This document shows, piece by piece, positions 18,694 to 28,038 of a stretch of 64,000 nt of DNA. This stretch comes from [Mycobacterium] nativiensis (GTDB lineage Bacteria > Actinomycetota > Actinomycetes > Mycobacteriales > Mycobacteriaceae): NCBI RefSeq assembly GCF_020172685.1, contig NZ_CP083986.1, positions 4,234,158 to 4,298,157 of the forward strand. The letters run 5' to 3'. A model generated the notes under the pieces. That model was not told the origin of the DNA. It did no database searches and saw only the letters and a list, made by a program, of their open reading frames with translations. Every line of letters begins with the position of its first letter. The stretch's first letter is position 1. The translations under genes and the position numbers were made by a program.

Positions 18694-19110
18694 CCACCGC
18701 GACCAGCGGCCTCGCCGGATACCCGGCCCGATACTTCGCCGCATGGAATCAGCGGGACCCGGCCACCGCTCTCGCCGTGATCACCGCGACCGTGCACTGG
18801 GAAGACCCGCCGCTGCCGGACCCCATTACGAACCACGAACAGGTCAGCGAATTCTTCGCCGCGGGATGGACCGGTTTTCCCAACATGGCGTTTCATGCCG
18901 TTTGCAAGCCCCTTGTCGACTCCGCGAATCACCGCGTGGCACAGGAGCACCCACGCCGGGGAGGGATTCCCACCCGGCGTCGCGCCCGCCGGTCGCCCGT
19001 TCGGCGTTCCGGGGCTCGACGCATGGGAGATCGACAACGATGGCCCGGCGGTCTCGGTGCACGCCTACTGGAATGCCGCCGCCTTGTTGGCCCAACTCGG
19101 CTTGGCGTAA
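18690..19110 (+). pseudogene. SnoaL/NTF2-like gene disrupted by a frameshift
   Basis: The first part reads as a SnoaL-like (polyketide-cyclase-fold) protein from ATG 18690, which overlaps the aldolase stop by 4 bp: ARYFAAWNQRDP..., ending near NHRVAQEH. Family-like sequence then continues in the +1 frame from about 18945: THAGEGFPPGVAP, VPGLDAWEIDNDG, VSVHAYWNAAALLAQLGL, to the stop at 19110. A net loss of 2 mod 3 bases around 18945 explains both frames. The stated frame from 18690 runs on to 19133 as Arg-rich nonsense. Either a genuine pseudogene or a sequencing error; role of an intact form is unknown, possibly an isomerase or dehydratase. Confidence 0.72.
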
Positions 19111-19204
19111 CAACTGCAGCACACTCCGCCTGACGCAGCGGAAGCGCCGCTCATACCATCGCTTTTATTTCGACAACCACTCACTGAGGATGGAAATCTG
19201 CGCC

Positions 19205-20242
19205 ATGACAGGCGAATATGACGAGGTCTTGGCCGATATTGACAACGGGGTCGGTCTGCTGACCCTGAATCGCCCGAAGGCAATCAACTCGCTGACATGG
19301 CCGATGGTCACCGCGATGACCAAGGCACTGACCGCCTGGGCCGAGGATCCGGCGGTTGCCGCGGTGGTGCTGCGCGGGGCCGGCGAACGCGGGCTGTGCG
19401 CCGGTGGTGACGTGGTCGCGATCTATCACAGCGCGAAAGCCGACGGGGCCGACGCGCGGCGTTTCTGGTACGACGAGTACCTGCTCAATGCGCAGATCGG
19501 CCGGTACGCCAAGCCGTACGTGTCGCTGATGGACGGCATCGTGATGGGCGGCGGCGTCGGGGTCGGGGCGCATGCCAACACCCGGGTGGTCACCGACACC
19601 ACGAAGATGGCGATGCCCGAGGTGGGCATTGGGTTCATCCCCGATGTCGGCGGTACGTATCTGTTGTCGCGGGCGCCGGGCCGGTTGGGTCTGCACGCCG
19701 CGTTGACCGGCGCCCCCTTTACTGGGGCGGATGCGATCGAGTTGGGTTTCGCCGACCACTACGTCGCCCATGACGCCCTCGAGCAGTTCACCGCGGCCGT
19801 CATCGCCGACGGGGTCACCGCCGCACTGGACGCACACGCGGTCGCGCCGCCGCCCAGTTCTATTGCCGCACACCGCGACTGGATCGACGAGTGCTACGCC
19901 CACGACAGTGTCGGGCAGATCGTGGCGGCGCTGGCCGCACATGCCAGCGCCGACGCCAACGCCGCCGCCGAGCTGATCGGCACCCGTTCGCCGATCGCCT
20001 GCGCGGTGACTTTGGCCTCGGTGCGCCGGGCAGCGGAGCTGGCCACGTTGGAAGAGGTTCTGGTCCAGGAGTTCCGGGTGTCGGTCGCCTCGCTGCGCTC
20101 CCACGACCTGGTGGAGGGTATCCGCGCCCAGTTGGTCGACAAGGACCGCAACCCGCAATGGTCACCGGCGGCCCTGGCCGAGGTCAGCGACGCCGACATC
20201 GAAACCTATTTCGCCCCCGCCGACCCCGACCTGACCTTCTAA
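19205..20242 (+). CDS. 3-hydroxyisobutyryl-CoA hydrolase-like crotonase (EchA9-like)
   Basis: 345 aa crotonase-fold enzyme. The long C-terminal extension and the motifs [17 protein letters not shown] and [14 protein letters not shown] identify the 3-hydroxyisobutyryl-CoA hydrolase class (valine/isobutyrate breakdown). Length and its position directly before an EchA8-like gene match the echA9-echA8 pair of M. tuberculosis, so it may be a core gene rather than part of the island. Start ATG 19205 chosen; ATG 19190 in frame is possible. If the meta pathway releases isobutyrate this gene would fit its further catabolism. Confidence 0.85.
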   Translation: MTGEYDEVLADIDNGVGLLTLNRPKAINSLTWPMVTAMTKALTAWAEDPAVAAVVLRGAGERGLCAGGDVVAIYHSAKADGADARRFWYDEYLLNAQIGRYAKPYVSLMDGIVMGGGVGVGAHANTRVVTDTTKMAMPEVGIGFIPDVGGTYLLSRAPGRLGLHAALTGAPFTGADAIELGFADHYVAHDALEQFTAAVIADGVTAALDAHAVAPPPSSIAAHRDWIDECYAHDSVGQIVAALAAHASADANAAAELIGTRSPIACAVTLASVRRAAELATLEEVLVQEFRVSVASLRSHDLVEGIRAQLVDKDRNPQWSPAALAEVSDADIETYFAPADPDLTF

Positions 20243-20252
20243 GGAGCAGCGC

Positions 20253-21035
20253 ATGAGCCAGAACAACTACGAAACCATCCTGGTCGAGGCCGACGGCCGC
20301 GTCGGCACCATCACCTTGAACCGGCCCCAGGCGCTCAACGCGCTCAACAGCCAGGTGATGAACGAAGTCACCACCGCCGCAGCCGAATTCGACGCCGACC
20401 CCGGCATCGGCGCGATCATCATCACCGGCAGCGCCAAGGCGTTCGCCGCCGGCGCCGACATCAAGGAGATGGCCGACCTGTCGTTCGCCGAGGTGTTCGC
20501 CGCCGACTTCTTCGCCGCCTGGTCCAAACTGGCCGCGGTGCGCACCCCGACGATCGCCGCGGTGGCCGGACACGCCCTGGGCGGCGGGTGCGAACTGGCC
20601 ATGATGTGCGATCTGCTGATCGCCGCCGACACCGCCAAGTTCGGCCAGCCCGAGATCAAACTGGGCGTGCTGCCCGGCATGGGTGGTTCCCAGCGGCTGA
20701 CCCGGGCCATCGGCAAGGCCAAGGCGATGGATCTGATCCTGACCGGCCGCACCATCGACGCCGCCGAGGCCGAACGCGCCGGCCTGGTGTCACGCGTGGT
20801 GCCCGCCGATGACCTGCTGACGGAAGCGAACAAGGTCGCCGCCACCATCGCGGGAATGTCGCTGTCGGCGGCCCGGATGGCCAAGGAGGCGGTCAACCGG
20901 GCGTTCGAATCCACCCTGGCCGAAGGCCTGCTCTACGAGCGCCGGCTGTTCCACTCCGCCTTCGCCACCGACGACCAGACCGAGGGCATGGCGGCGTTCA
21001 CCGAGAAACGGAAGCCCAACTTCACCCACCGGTAA
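20253..21035 (+). CDS. echA8: Enoyl-CoA hydratase (EchA8-like)
   Basis: 260 aa crotonase. Both catalytic Glu are present ([11 protein letters not shown] and [11 protein letters not shown]), as is the oxyanion segment AGADIKEM. It should hydrate short trans-2-enoyl-CoAs in general beta-oxidation or valine catabolism. It sits 10 bp behind the hydrolase with an AAGGAG ribosome site. The sequence is very close to the mycobacterial EchA8 type. Confidence 0.88.
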   Translation: MSQNNYETILVEADGRVGTITLNRPQALNALNSQVMNEVTTAAAEFDADPGIGAIIITGSAKAFAAGADIKEMADLSFAEVFAADFFAAWSKLAAVRTPTIAAVAGHALGGGCELAMMCDLLIAADTAKFGQPEIKLGVLPGMGGSQRLTRAIGKAKAMDLILTGRTIDAAEAERAGLVSRVVPADDLLTEANKVAATIAGMSLSAARMAKEAVNRAFESTLAEGLLYERRLFHSAFATDDQTEGMAAFTEKRKPNFTHR

Positions 21036-21038
21036 CGA

Positions 21039-21053
21039 TCCCCCCGTCGGGGA
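21039..21053 (+). terminator. Hairpin after the EchA8-like gene
   Basis: Inverted repeat TCCCC-N5-GGGGA begins 4 bp after the stop at 21035. No T-run. It separates this pair from the regulated operon starting at 21160; terminator role inferred from position. Confidence 0.4.
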
Positions 21054-21120
21054 GTTCACCCTGAGCCTCGCCACGTAGTTGCAACTCATTGCCCTTGACA
21101 GTCAAAGCGTCCCCCACTTA

Positions 21121-21140
21121 TGGTCTGACCATTATATTAT
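21121..21140 (+). promoter_or_regulatory. FadR-type operator with -10 element before the first ligase operon
   Basis: Perfect palindrome TGGTCTGACCA at 21121-21131, followed five bases after its GGTCTGACC core by a -10-like TATTAT (21135-21140). The same core and spacing recur before the ligase at 34559. The start codon is 20 bp beyond the -10, so the leader would be short. A good -35 is not evident. The arrangement places a bound repressor over the core promoter. Confidence 0.75.
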
Positions 21141-21159
21141 TGACCGCAATGGAGTATTG

Positions 21160-22692
21160 ATGGTCGAGCTCGGTGCCTACTGTCTCCCTGACGTGGTCCG
21201 GGCTTGGGCGCGCGAAAGCCCCGGCAAGCCCGCACTTATCGATCCCGACCGCGTTGTCACCTACGCCCAACTCGACGACCGATCGAACCGCATCGCCATC
21301 GCGCTAGTCACCGCCGGCATTCGGCCCGGCTCCAACATCGGCTATCTGGGCAAGAATTCCGCGGCGTTCTTCGAGATATGGCTGGGTATTAACAAGACGG
21401 GATGTGCATTGACCCCGCTGAACTGGCGCAGCACCCCAGCAGAACTCGTCGAAGTCGTCCAAGACGCCAACCTCCCACTCATCTTCGCCGGTCCCGACTG
21501 CGTCGAACTCGCCGGCCAAGTGCGTGATGCGTTGGGAACGCCCGTTGACGTCATCCTGGAAGACACGTTGGCGGACTGGGCCGGGGATACCGGGGCGGAA
21601 GAGGCCGCCGTAGTTGTCACCGAGGACACCATTGCTCTGCTGGCCTACACCTCCGGCACCACGGCTGCGCCCAAGGGTGTGCCGATTTCGCATGGCGCCC
21701 TGTTGCGATGGTTCCGGGCCGCGTCAGCGGAGCCGTCGGTGAGCTGGGACTCCGATGACATCGGTTTGATGGTGATGCCGAATTTCCATCTGGCCGGCAC
21801 CTGGGTGTCGCTCTCGGCGCTCTATCACGGTGCCTCACTGGCGATCCTGCCGGCATTCGATCCGGCCACCTTCGCCTCCGCCGTCACCACACTGCGCCCA
21901 ACGATAACCTGTCTTGTTCCCACCGCGATACAGATGCTGCTCGACCGGACGCCGGCGCACGCCGATGAGTTCTCGTCGTTGCGCCGAATCCTCTACGCCG
22001 GTTCACCGATCGGACAGCACACCTTGCAGCAAGCACTGGAGGTGTTCGGCTGCGATTTCGTGCAGTTCTACGGAACCACCGAAACGTTCATCATCACCCT
22101 GCTGCGGCCCGATCAGCACCGCCTCGACGATGCCGATTTGCTGAAGTCCTGCGGCCAACCGATGCCAGCAGTAGAACTGCGAATCGTCGACGCGGCCGGA
22201 TGCGACGTAGTCCCGGGTCTAGCGGGCGAAGTCCTGGTGCGCTCACCATGGATGTTCAACGGTTATTGGAACAAACCAGACGCCACAGCCGCCGAGATCA
22301 CCGACGGCTGGTACCGCACCGGCGATGCCGGCATCCACGATGCGGACGGCAATATCCTCCTGATCGACCGACTGAAGGACATGATCGTCAGCGGCGGCGA
22401 GAACATCTACTCGGCCGAAGTCGAGCGGGCCCTGGCAGCCCACCCCTCGGTTGAATCGGTAGCCGTCGTCGGCACCCCCGATGACAGGTGGGGTGAACGC
22501 GTCGTGGCGTTCGTCGTCCCACGCGCAGATGCGCAGGTCGATGCCCCAGCCCTCATAGCGCATAGCCGGGGCCTCATCGCGGGATACAAGGTCCCCAAGG
22601 AGATTCATCTGACCTCTGCGCTGCCGTATACCGCGAGCGGAAAAGTGCAAAAAGGCACTCTGCGCAAAAAACTTCGGGAAGCCAAGAGTTAA
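21160..22692 (+). CDS. Acyl-CoA ligase (AMP-forming), FadD type
   Basis: 510 aa ANL-family ligase: YTSGTTAAPKGVP, QFYGTTET, YRTGD, DRLKDMIVSGGENIYSAEVE and the catalytic Lys in TASGKVQKGTLRK. It would activate a carboxylic acid for the CoA pathway encoded downstream. ATG 21160 has GGAG (21151-21154) five bases upstream; the longer frame from 21079 contains the operator and is excluded. First gene of a four-gene operon (ligase, PECR-like SDR, crotonase, flavoprotein). It may serve as the AliA-like activating step; the substrate is not readable from sequence. Confidence 0.88.
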   Translation: MVELGAYCLPDVVRAWARESPGKPALIDPDRVVTYAQLDDRSNRIAIALVTAGIRPGSNIGYLGKNSAAFFEIWLGINKTGCALTPLNWRSTPAELVEVVQDANLPLIFAGPDCVELAGQVRDALGTPVDVILEDTLADWAGDTGAEEAAVVVTEDTIALLAYTSGTTAAPKGVPISHGALLRWFRAASAEPSVSWDSDDIGLMVMPNFHLAGTWVSLSALYHGASLAILPAFDPATFASAVTTLRPTITCLVPTAIQMLLDRTPAHADEFSSLRRILYAGSPIGQHTLQQALEVFGCDFVQFYGTTETFIITLLRPDQHRLDDADLLKSCGQPMPAVELRIVDAAGCDVVPGLAGEVLVRSPWMFNGYWNKPDATAAEITDGWYRTGDAGIHDADGNILLIDRLKDMIVSGGENIYSAEVERALAAHPSVESVAVVGTPDDRWGERVVAFVVPRADAQVDAPALIAHSRGLIAGYKVPKEIHLTSALPYTASGKVQKGTLRKKLREAKS

Positions 22693-22701
22693 GGGAGCCT
22701 C

Positions 22702-23583
22702 ATGAGTTATCAGTCGGTCTTCACCAAGGACCTCTTCGCCGGACGAACGGTGGTCGTCACCGGCGGGGGTAGCGGGATCGGCCGCTGCACCGCCCACGAA
22801 CTCGCGGCGCTCGGTGCATCCGTGGCGATCGTCGGCCGCAATGAGGACAAACTCACCGCGGTAGCGGCCGAGATCCGCTCCGACGGAGGCCAAGCCAGCA
22901 CCCACAGCGCGGATATCCGCGACGAGGGCGCCGTCGGCGAGGTCATCGACGCGATCCTGACCAAACATGGCCGCATCGATGGATTGTTCAACAACGCCGG
23001 CGGCCAGTACCGCGCAGCCCTGGACACCGTCAGTACCAAGGGTTTTGAGGCAGTGGTGCGCAATAACCTGACTGGCGGCTTCATCGTCATGCGTGAGGTT
23101 TACACCAAGTGGATGAAGGACCATGGCGGCGCCATCGTGAACATGATCGCCGACATCTGGAACGGCTGGCCGCACTTCGCGCACTCGGCGGCCGCCCGCG
23201 GCGGCATGCTGACGCTGAGTGAATCGGCTGCGACCGAGTGGGCCGCGGCGGGCGTGCGGGTGAACACCATCGCACCCGGCTCAATCGCATCGAGCGGACT
23301 GGACACCTACGACAGTAAGGACACCGACTTCATCCGCAACCAGGTCACCCGCGAGATCCCGCTGCAGCGCTTCGGCACCGAGGCTGAGGTCTCCGCTGCC
23401 GTGGTGTTCCTGCTATCCCCTGCCGCCGGCTTCATCACCGGGACCTGCATTCGGGTCGACGGTGGCGCACCGAACGCCAAGCCAGGATGGTGGGAACTGC
23501 AACCGGCACAACACAACAGTCCGTTCGATGGGTTCCATCGCGCCAAACTCCCTACCATCCTCGACGCCAAACAGTCCAACTAG
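22702..23583 (+). CDS. SDR resembling peroxisomal trans-2-enoyl-CoA reductase (PECR)
   Basis: 293 aa SDR with TGGGSGIGR and LFNNAGGQY. In the place of the usual Tyr-x3-Lys it has FAHSAAARGG, which matches the HSGAARAG pattern I recall for mammalian PECR, and the C-terminal ASSGLDTY / SPAAGFITG region also fits that class. It therefore more likely reduces or oxidises an enoyl/3-oxo-acyl-CoA than acts as a classical alcohol dehydrogenase. ATG 22702 lies 9 bp after the ligase stop with AGGGAG upstream. Role in the operon: saturation of a ring or side-chain double bond (inference). Confidence 0.8.
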   Translation: MSYQSVFTKDLFAGRTVVVTGGGSGIGRCTAHELAALGASVAIVGRNEDKLTAVAAEIRSDGGQASTHSADIRDEGAVGEVIDAILTKHGRIDGLFNNAGGQYRAALDTVSTKGFEAVVRNNLTGGFIVMREVYTKWMKDHGGAIVNMIADIWNGWPHFAHSAAARGGMLTLSESAATEWAAAGVRVNTIAPGSIASSGLDTYDSKDTDFIRNQVTREIPLQRFGTEAEVSAAVVFLLSPAAGFITGTCIRVDGGAPNAKPGWWELQPAQHNSPFDGFHRAKLPTILDAKQSN

Positions 23584-23605
23584 CCACAGAACGGAAGGCC
23601 CAATC

Positions 23606-24418
23606 ATGACCGCAAAGGTCCTCTACGAAAAGCGCGGCGAGGTCGCGCACGTCACCCTCAACCGCCCGGAAGTCAAGAACGCAATCGACATCGAAACCCA
23701 CGAGTTGCTGTGTGAGATCTGGCGCGACTTTCGCGACGACTCGGCGCTGCGTGTTGCCGTGATCACCGGCGCCGGTGATGCGTTCACTTCCGGGGCCGAC
23801 CTGAAAACCCATGCGCCCGAGTGGCAGACCGTCGGGCCGATGGTCGGACGCGAACGGCTCGAGGACGGGGTCTCCGGGATCACCCGCGGACCGCTGTCGC
23901 GCATCAACAAGCCCATCGTCGCCGCGATCAACGGCTGGTGCGTCGGCCACGGCGTCGAGCTGGCGATGGCCTGCGACATCCGCATCGCCTCCGAGCGTGC
24001 CCAGTTCGGCACCTTCGAGGTGCGACGGGGGATGCACCCGGCCGACGGCGGGATCGTCCGCCTGGTCAACACCTGCGGGGTCGGGGTGGCGTTGGAGCTG
24101 CTGCTCACCGGGGAGCCGATCTCCGCGCAACGTGCACTGACCGCGAACATGGTCGCCCGAGTAGTACCGCACGACAAGCTCATGGAGGAGACCGATGCCG
24201 TAGTGCAGCGGATCCTGCGCTGCGATCAAGCTGCCATCGAATCGGCCAAGGAAACGGTTCTGGAGGTCATCGGCCGCCCCCTACACGACCAACTGCGGGT
24301 CGAAGCGATGTGGGGCTACGCATTGTGCGCCGGCAACGCCACCGTGATGGAGCGTTCCCAACAGTTTTTCGATAAGGCGGACCGCGGCCGCAACGGCGCC
24401 ACAGCTACCTCCATATAA
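23606..24418 (+). CDS. Enoyl-CoA hydratase with both catalytic Glu (BadK-like role)
   Basis: 270 aa crotonase. The glutamates are kept in VGHGVELAMACD and FGTFEVRRG, and SGADLKTH supplies the oxyanion hole, so true hydratase activity is expected. In the ring-opening scheme it could add water to a cyclohex-1-ene-carboxyl-CoA type intermediate. ATG 23606 is preceded by GGAAGG; the upstream frame overlaps the SDR gene. Third gene of the operator-controlled operon. Confidence 0.86.
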   Translation: MTAKVLYEKRGEVAHVTLNRPEVKNAIDIETHELLCEIWRDFRDDSALRVAVITGAGDAFTSGADLKTHAPEWQTVGPMVGRERLEDGVSGITRGPLSRINKPIVAAINGWCVGHGVELAMACDIRIASERAQFGTFEVRRGMHPADGGIVRLVNTCGVGVALELLLTGEPISAQRALTANMVARVVPHDKLMEETDAVVQRILRCDQAAIESAKETVLEVIGRPLHDQLRVEAMWGYALCAGNATVMERSQQFFDKADRGRNGATATSI

Positions 24419-24442
24419 CAACGAGACCCACAAGGAGCCGAG

Positions 24443-25747
24443 ATGAAGGCAGCGATAATCGGCGGCGGTCCCGCCGGGTGTGCAGCGGCGTACACATTGC
24501 GCAAGCACGGCCACGAGGTGGCGCTGTTCGAGGCGCAGGACCATGTGGGTGGGCGCACCAGCCAGGTGCTCAAGGATGGGTTCAATCTGGGCTCCGGCGC
24601 ACTGTTCCTGATGGGTGGGATCTATCCGCGCACCAACGCCATCCTCAAGGAGTTAGGACACTACCGCGAATTGGTGCGCTGGGACGCCGACACCGAAGTG
24701 CTCGATGCCGACGGCCGGCGTTACACCGCGAGATTCGACCAGGTGTTGAGCTTTCTAGGCATGTCGGCGCTGTCGTGGAAAGACAAGCTGCGGATCGCCG
24801 CCGGGGTGGCCAAACAGTTGGTGACCCCGGGGCCGAAGCTGTGCTTCGACGGCGCCGAGCTGGCCCGCCATGACTCTGGGGAGAGTCTGGAGACCTGGTC
24901 GCGGCGAGTGCTGGGCAATAAGGGCCACGACTACATCACGGTGCCCTACATGGGTTTTCTGTACGCGGTGCCGATGAGCTGGCTGTCCCCGGCGCTGTTT
25001 CACGCGGTGCTCAAACAGTTTTACCGGCTGTCGTTATCAGTGCCGCCGGAGGGCGTGGGGCAGATCTGCGACTGGCTGATCGAAGGCAGCCCCGGATTGG
25101 ACCTACGACTCTCCGCCCCGGTCGAGCGAATCACCAAGGCCGATGTCGGCTACGAAGTGTCCGCCGGCGGCGAGATGCACGCGGTGGACGCGGTGATCGT
25201 GGCACCGGAGCCTGGAGTGGCGGCCGATCTGCTCAGCGGCCTGGTCTCGGAGGCCTCGATAACGAAGCTTCGCGAGTGCCTGTATTCCGACTACGCCCAC
25301 GTGCAGGTCTGTTACAGACGCAACCCCTGGCCCAGGCATCGCGCCAGTGTTGCCCTGCCCGCCAACATGGAACGGGACTGGGGCGCCTGTGTTTTGCTGA
25401 GCAAGCGCCAGCCCACCGCCGTCCCGGCCAGCGGGGAGGCCGTCGGGGTGTACTTCTACACTCCCCCGCTGGAGCATCTGAGCGACGACGCCATCATCAA
25501 GTCCGCGCTCGACGCGGTGCACGAGGTGTACGGGCCCGCCCCGGAGCCGGACTTCGTTGAGCTGTTTCATTACCGACGCGGGCTGTCGATCGCCAACCCC
25601 GGCCACTACGGACGGCTCGACTCGCTGCACGCCGAGATGCCGCCCGGTATCTACCTGGCCGGCGACTACTTCGCTCACGCCGGCGTGGAGGCCGCCATCT
25701 TCAGCGGCGAACTGGCCGCCAACCGGCTCGCCAAGGCGCAACTGTAG
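24443..25747 (+). CDS. FAD-dependent oxidoreductase, amine-oxidase/phytoene-desaturase fold
   Basis: 434 aa flavoprotein. The N-terminal dinucleotide-binding motif is IIGGGPAGCAAAYTL with the following GGRTS, and a C-terminal GIYLAGDYFAHAGVEAA closes the FAD site. No transmembrane signal. The NAD(P)-binding-8/amine-oxidase family contains desaturases and oxidases; here a ring-desaturating step on an alicyclic acid is plausible but not proven. ATG 24443 has AAGGAG upstream. Last gene before a hairpin. Confidence 0.8.
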   Translation: MKAAIIGGGPAGCAAAYTLRKHGHEVALFEAQDHVGGRTSQVLKDGFNLGSGALFLMGGIYPRTNAILKELGHYRELVRWDADTEVLDADGRRYTARFDQVLSFLGMSALSWKDKLRIAAGVAKQLVTPGPKLCFDGAELARHDSGESLETWSRRVLGNKGHDYITVPYMGFLYAVPMSWLSPALFHAVLKQFYRLSLSVPPEGVGQICDWLIEGSPGLDLRLSAPVERITKADVGYEVSAGGEMHAVDAVIVAPEPGVAADLLSGLVSEASITKLRECLYSDYAHVQVCYRRNPWPRHRASVALPANMERDWGACVLLSKRQPTAVPASGEAVGVYFYTPPLEHLSDDAIIKSALDAVHEVYGPAPEPDFVELFHYRRGLSIANPGHYGRLDSLHAEMPPGIYLAGDYFAHAGVEAAIFSGELAANRLAKAQL

Positions 25748-25754
25748 AGAACCT

Positions 25755-25769
25755 TCGCAGGTCCTGCGA
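25755..25769 (+). terminator. Hairpin after the flavoprotein gene
   Basis: Inverted repeat TCGCAG-GTC-CTGCGA, 6-bp stem and 3-base loop, eight bases after the stop. No T-run follows. Position supports a terminator for the operon begun at 21160. Confidence 0.45.
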
Positions 25770-25898
25770 TCCGTGCAAACTCGGTGGTGCGGCTTGGTAC
25801 GCAACTCATGTAGAGCAAGCAGATGTTGGCCGACCCCTTCTATCGACAACACCCCCGTGGGGACTCACCGTCGAAAAATTGCTCACCGGCACACGGGG

Positions 25899-25928
25899 TT
25901 GACTATTTCGGTCTGACCATTTTAATCT
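25899..25928 (+). promoter_or_regulatory. Promoter with embedded FadR-type operator before the SDR at 26140
   Basis: -35 TTGACT (25899-25904), 18-bp spacer, -10-like TAATCT (25923-25928). The spacer contains CGGTCTGACCA (25909-25919). The -10 begins five bases after the GGTCTGACC core, as in the copies at 21121 and 34473. The leader to the SDR start would be about 200 bases. The rest of the 390-bp gap shows no convincing gene; an 18-codon frame at 25972 has no support. Confidence 0.72.
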
Positions 25929-26139
25929 TTCGGTGTGGGACTGTTCGACTCCGCTTCAGCCGGGATCCAGTGATGGCTCCCGAGAAGCTGTCCTACCGCT
26001 CTGCAAACGGTAGGCCGCTGGCCGGCTAGTCGGGTCGGAAGACCAACCGCGCCGACGTGATCGATGACCTGTTGCAATGGCTGCATCGGGTGACAGTGAC
26101 CGCTCCATCCGAGATGTCGACAACCCTAAGGACGAATCA

Positions 26140-26940
26140 ATGGCCGACAACGCCGGCATCGACCTGCCCACCCCCAAGGACCTCACCGCATCGTCTGCGC
26201 TGATCGTCGGCGGCACCGCCGGCATCGGGCTGGCATCAGCCCGCGCGCTCGCCGCAGCCGGCGTACCGCGGATCGCGGTTGTTGGCCGCAACGCCGAACG
26301 GGGCCGGCTGGCCGCCAAGTCACTTGCCGAATTCGGGGCGGACGCGCACTTCGTTGCCGGTGACGCCGCCGATCCGACGGCCGCGGCCTATGTCGCTGAG
26401 AAAGCAGATGGGCTGTTGTCGGGGATCGACATCCTGATGTGCAGCACCGCCGCCGACGTCCGACCGGAACTGTTTATCAATATCCCGATTACCAACATCG
26501 CTCACGGGATCACCCAACTGGCGCTGCCATCGATGCATATGGCCAGCGCGGTGCTACCGGGCATGCGCAGCCGCCGCGGCGGCGTCATCGTGAACGTGGC
26601 CTCCGACGCTGCCAAGACGGCCACGCCGGGCGAAGCGGTGATAGGAGCCGCCAAAGCCGCCATCGTGATGTTCACCCGAACGATCGCCATCGAGGAGAAG
26701 CGCTACGGAATCCGCGCCAACGCGCTCACGCCGTCACTGGTCTTCGGCACCGCCTCCACCGAACGCATCACCACCGATGGATTCAGCGCCAAACTCTTCG
26801 CTCGAGCGGCGCAGGCGGCTTCGCTGGGCGTACCGACGGCTGACGATATCGCCGAGTTGGCGGTGTTCCTGTGCAGCCCAGCCGCCGCTCGGCTAACCGG
26901 ACAGGCGATCAGCGTCAACGGCGGCATCTCCGCGGCCTAA
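26140..26940 (+). CDS. SDR-family protein lacking the catalytic tyrosine
   Basis: 266 aa Rossmann protein with GGTAGIGLASARAL and a C-terminal RLTGQAISVNGG typical of SDRs. The active-site line reads NVASDAAKTA then VIGAAKAA: Ser and Lys are there but Ile stands where Tyr is expected. It may act on CoA thioesters by another mechanism or be inactive. ATG 26140 has AAGGA at 26127-26131; the in-frame ATG at 26077 has no ribosome site. Single-gene unit behind its own operator promoter. BadH-like 2-hydroxyacyl-CoA dehydrogenase would be the tempting role, but the missing Tyr speaks against a simple assignment. Confidence 0.78.
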   Translation: MADNAGIDLPTPKDLTASSALIVGGTAGIGLASARALAAAGVPRIAVVGRNAERGRLAAKSLAEFGADAHFVAGDAADPTAAAYVAEKADGLLSGIDILMCSTAADVRPELFINIPITNIAHGITQLALPSMHMASAVLPGMRSRRGGVIVNVASDAAKTATPGEAVIGAAKAAIVMFTRTIAIEEKRYGIRANALTPSLVFGTASTERITTDGFSAKLFARAAQAASLGVPTADDIAELAVFLCSPAAARLTGQAISVNGGISAA

Positions 26941-27022
26941 TACGCGGCGCAAGTCGTGCGAAAGTCCCGCAGCGCCGTCGCGTCTTGGCGATGACCAGGC
27001 TGGGGGCGTCTCAGTAACGGGT

Positions 27023-27268
27023 ATGAGTGCGGGCCGGTTCCGGCCTACCTTCGGCCGCGGCCGATACGCCAGAGTGGCTGCTCGGCATGCGGTGCTCGAC
27101 GACAGCACACCGTCGGCAGCTGCGGCGTTTCGCCACGGCGATTTGTACACGGTCATGGCTATCGAGGCGACCGGCCGCGTGGGGGTGCTGTTCGTGGGAC
27201 CAGACCCGCCGACCGTGCCCAAACAACGGGGGGTTTGCACCCCTAATGACATCTTCCGACTCTCCTGA
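27023..27268 (+). CDS. Doubtful small ORF
   Basis: 81 codons with strong G/C preference in third positions, but no recognisable domain and no good ribosome site; an antisense frame is also open. It lies in a 440-bp gap between the SDR and the DUF2834 gene. The gap otherwise shows only a weak GGGG-TTTGCA-CCCC pairing at 27230-27243. Confidence 0.2.
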   Translation: MSAGRFRPTFGRGRYARVAARHAVLDDSTPSAAAAFRHGDLYTVMAIEATGRVGVLFVGPDPPTVPKQRGVCTPNDIFRLS

Positions 27269-27384
27269 ACGGGGGATGCCAAACACGGCCGGGCGATCTA
27301 GCGTTACAGGTCATCGACGACTATCTGCGCCCAGCCCACAGGTGGCACGTGCACGACTTGACCTCCGACGAACAAGGAACTTTC

Positions 27385-27768
27385 ATGGTTTCCCCGCTTT
27401 CCGCCAACATTCGCCATGCGTTTTACATTGCCGCAGGTATCGCAGCATTACTCCTGACGTGGCCGCATGCCTTCGACTGGATGGCAAACGGCGGAAACAT
27501 TCTCAATCCTTTCGATTTTTTTGGAGACGCAATAGCCGCCGGCGGTACAGCCGCATTCCTCAGTATCGACATGGCCATCGCATGGGCGATCTTCATGGTG
27601 TGGGCCGTCACCGACAGCAAGAGAATCGGAGCGGGACAGAAATGGGGCTGGGCGTTCGTAGCACTGTCATACATCGGCGTTTCGATGGCCTTCCCGTTTT
27701 ATCTCGTGTTCAGAGAGCGCTATATCGCCAATCGCGACCGCGTTGCCTCGCCCGTAGCGACCGCTTAG
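27385..27768 (+). CDS. DUF2834-type small membrane protein
   Basis: 127 aa with three hydrophobic helices (about residues 10-30, 55-75 and 90-110) and the motif DSKRIGAGQKWGW before the last helix, matching the DUF2834 family of unknown function. ATG 27385 is preceded by AAGGAA at 27374-27379; the upstream in-frame ATG at 27349 lacks one. Base composition from here to about 28870 is visibly less GC-rich than the neighbours, suggesting a different origin. Confidence 0.65.
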   Translation: MVSPLSANIRHAFYIAAGIAALLLTWPHAFDWMANGGNILNPFDFFGDAIAAGGTAAFLSIDMAIAWAIFMVWAVTDSKRIGAGQKWGWAFVALSYIGVSMAFPFYLVFRERYIANRDRVASPVATA

Positions 27769-28038
27769 GCCAGCAGCTCAGGCAGGAAATCCCAGATGCA
27801 GCGGAGTCGCGAGAACAGTATTTGGCCTACCCGATATCCCCAACGCGCGATATGAAGCCCTCCATGGTCACCCCTGATCGACGAACAGGAACCGGTCTAC
27901 CTCCTCAGTGACAGCCCCTCCCCCTCCTCGGGGTGATGCGCCGAAGCGATGCGACGGCAAGACTTGAATCAACATGCCGTTGCCGAAGTATTCCCGATGC
28001 AAGTGCGGCATAATCCCACCAGTGAAGGGGATCGAGAA

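Noticed and set aside
19181..20158. 325-codon minus-strand frame
   Set aside because: Antisense to the EchA9-like gene; His/Arg/Gly-rich nonsense.
25972..26030. Short leader peptide in the 5' region of the SDR at 26140
   Set aside because: An 18-codon frame without ribosome site or regulatory residue pattern.
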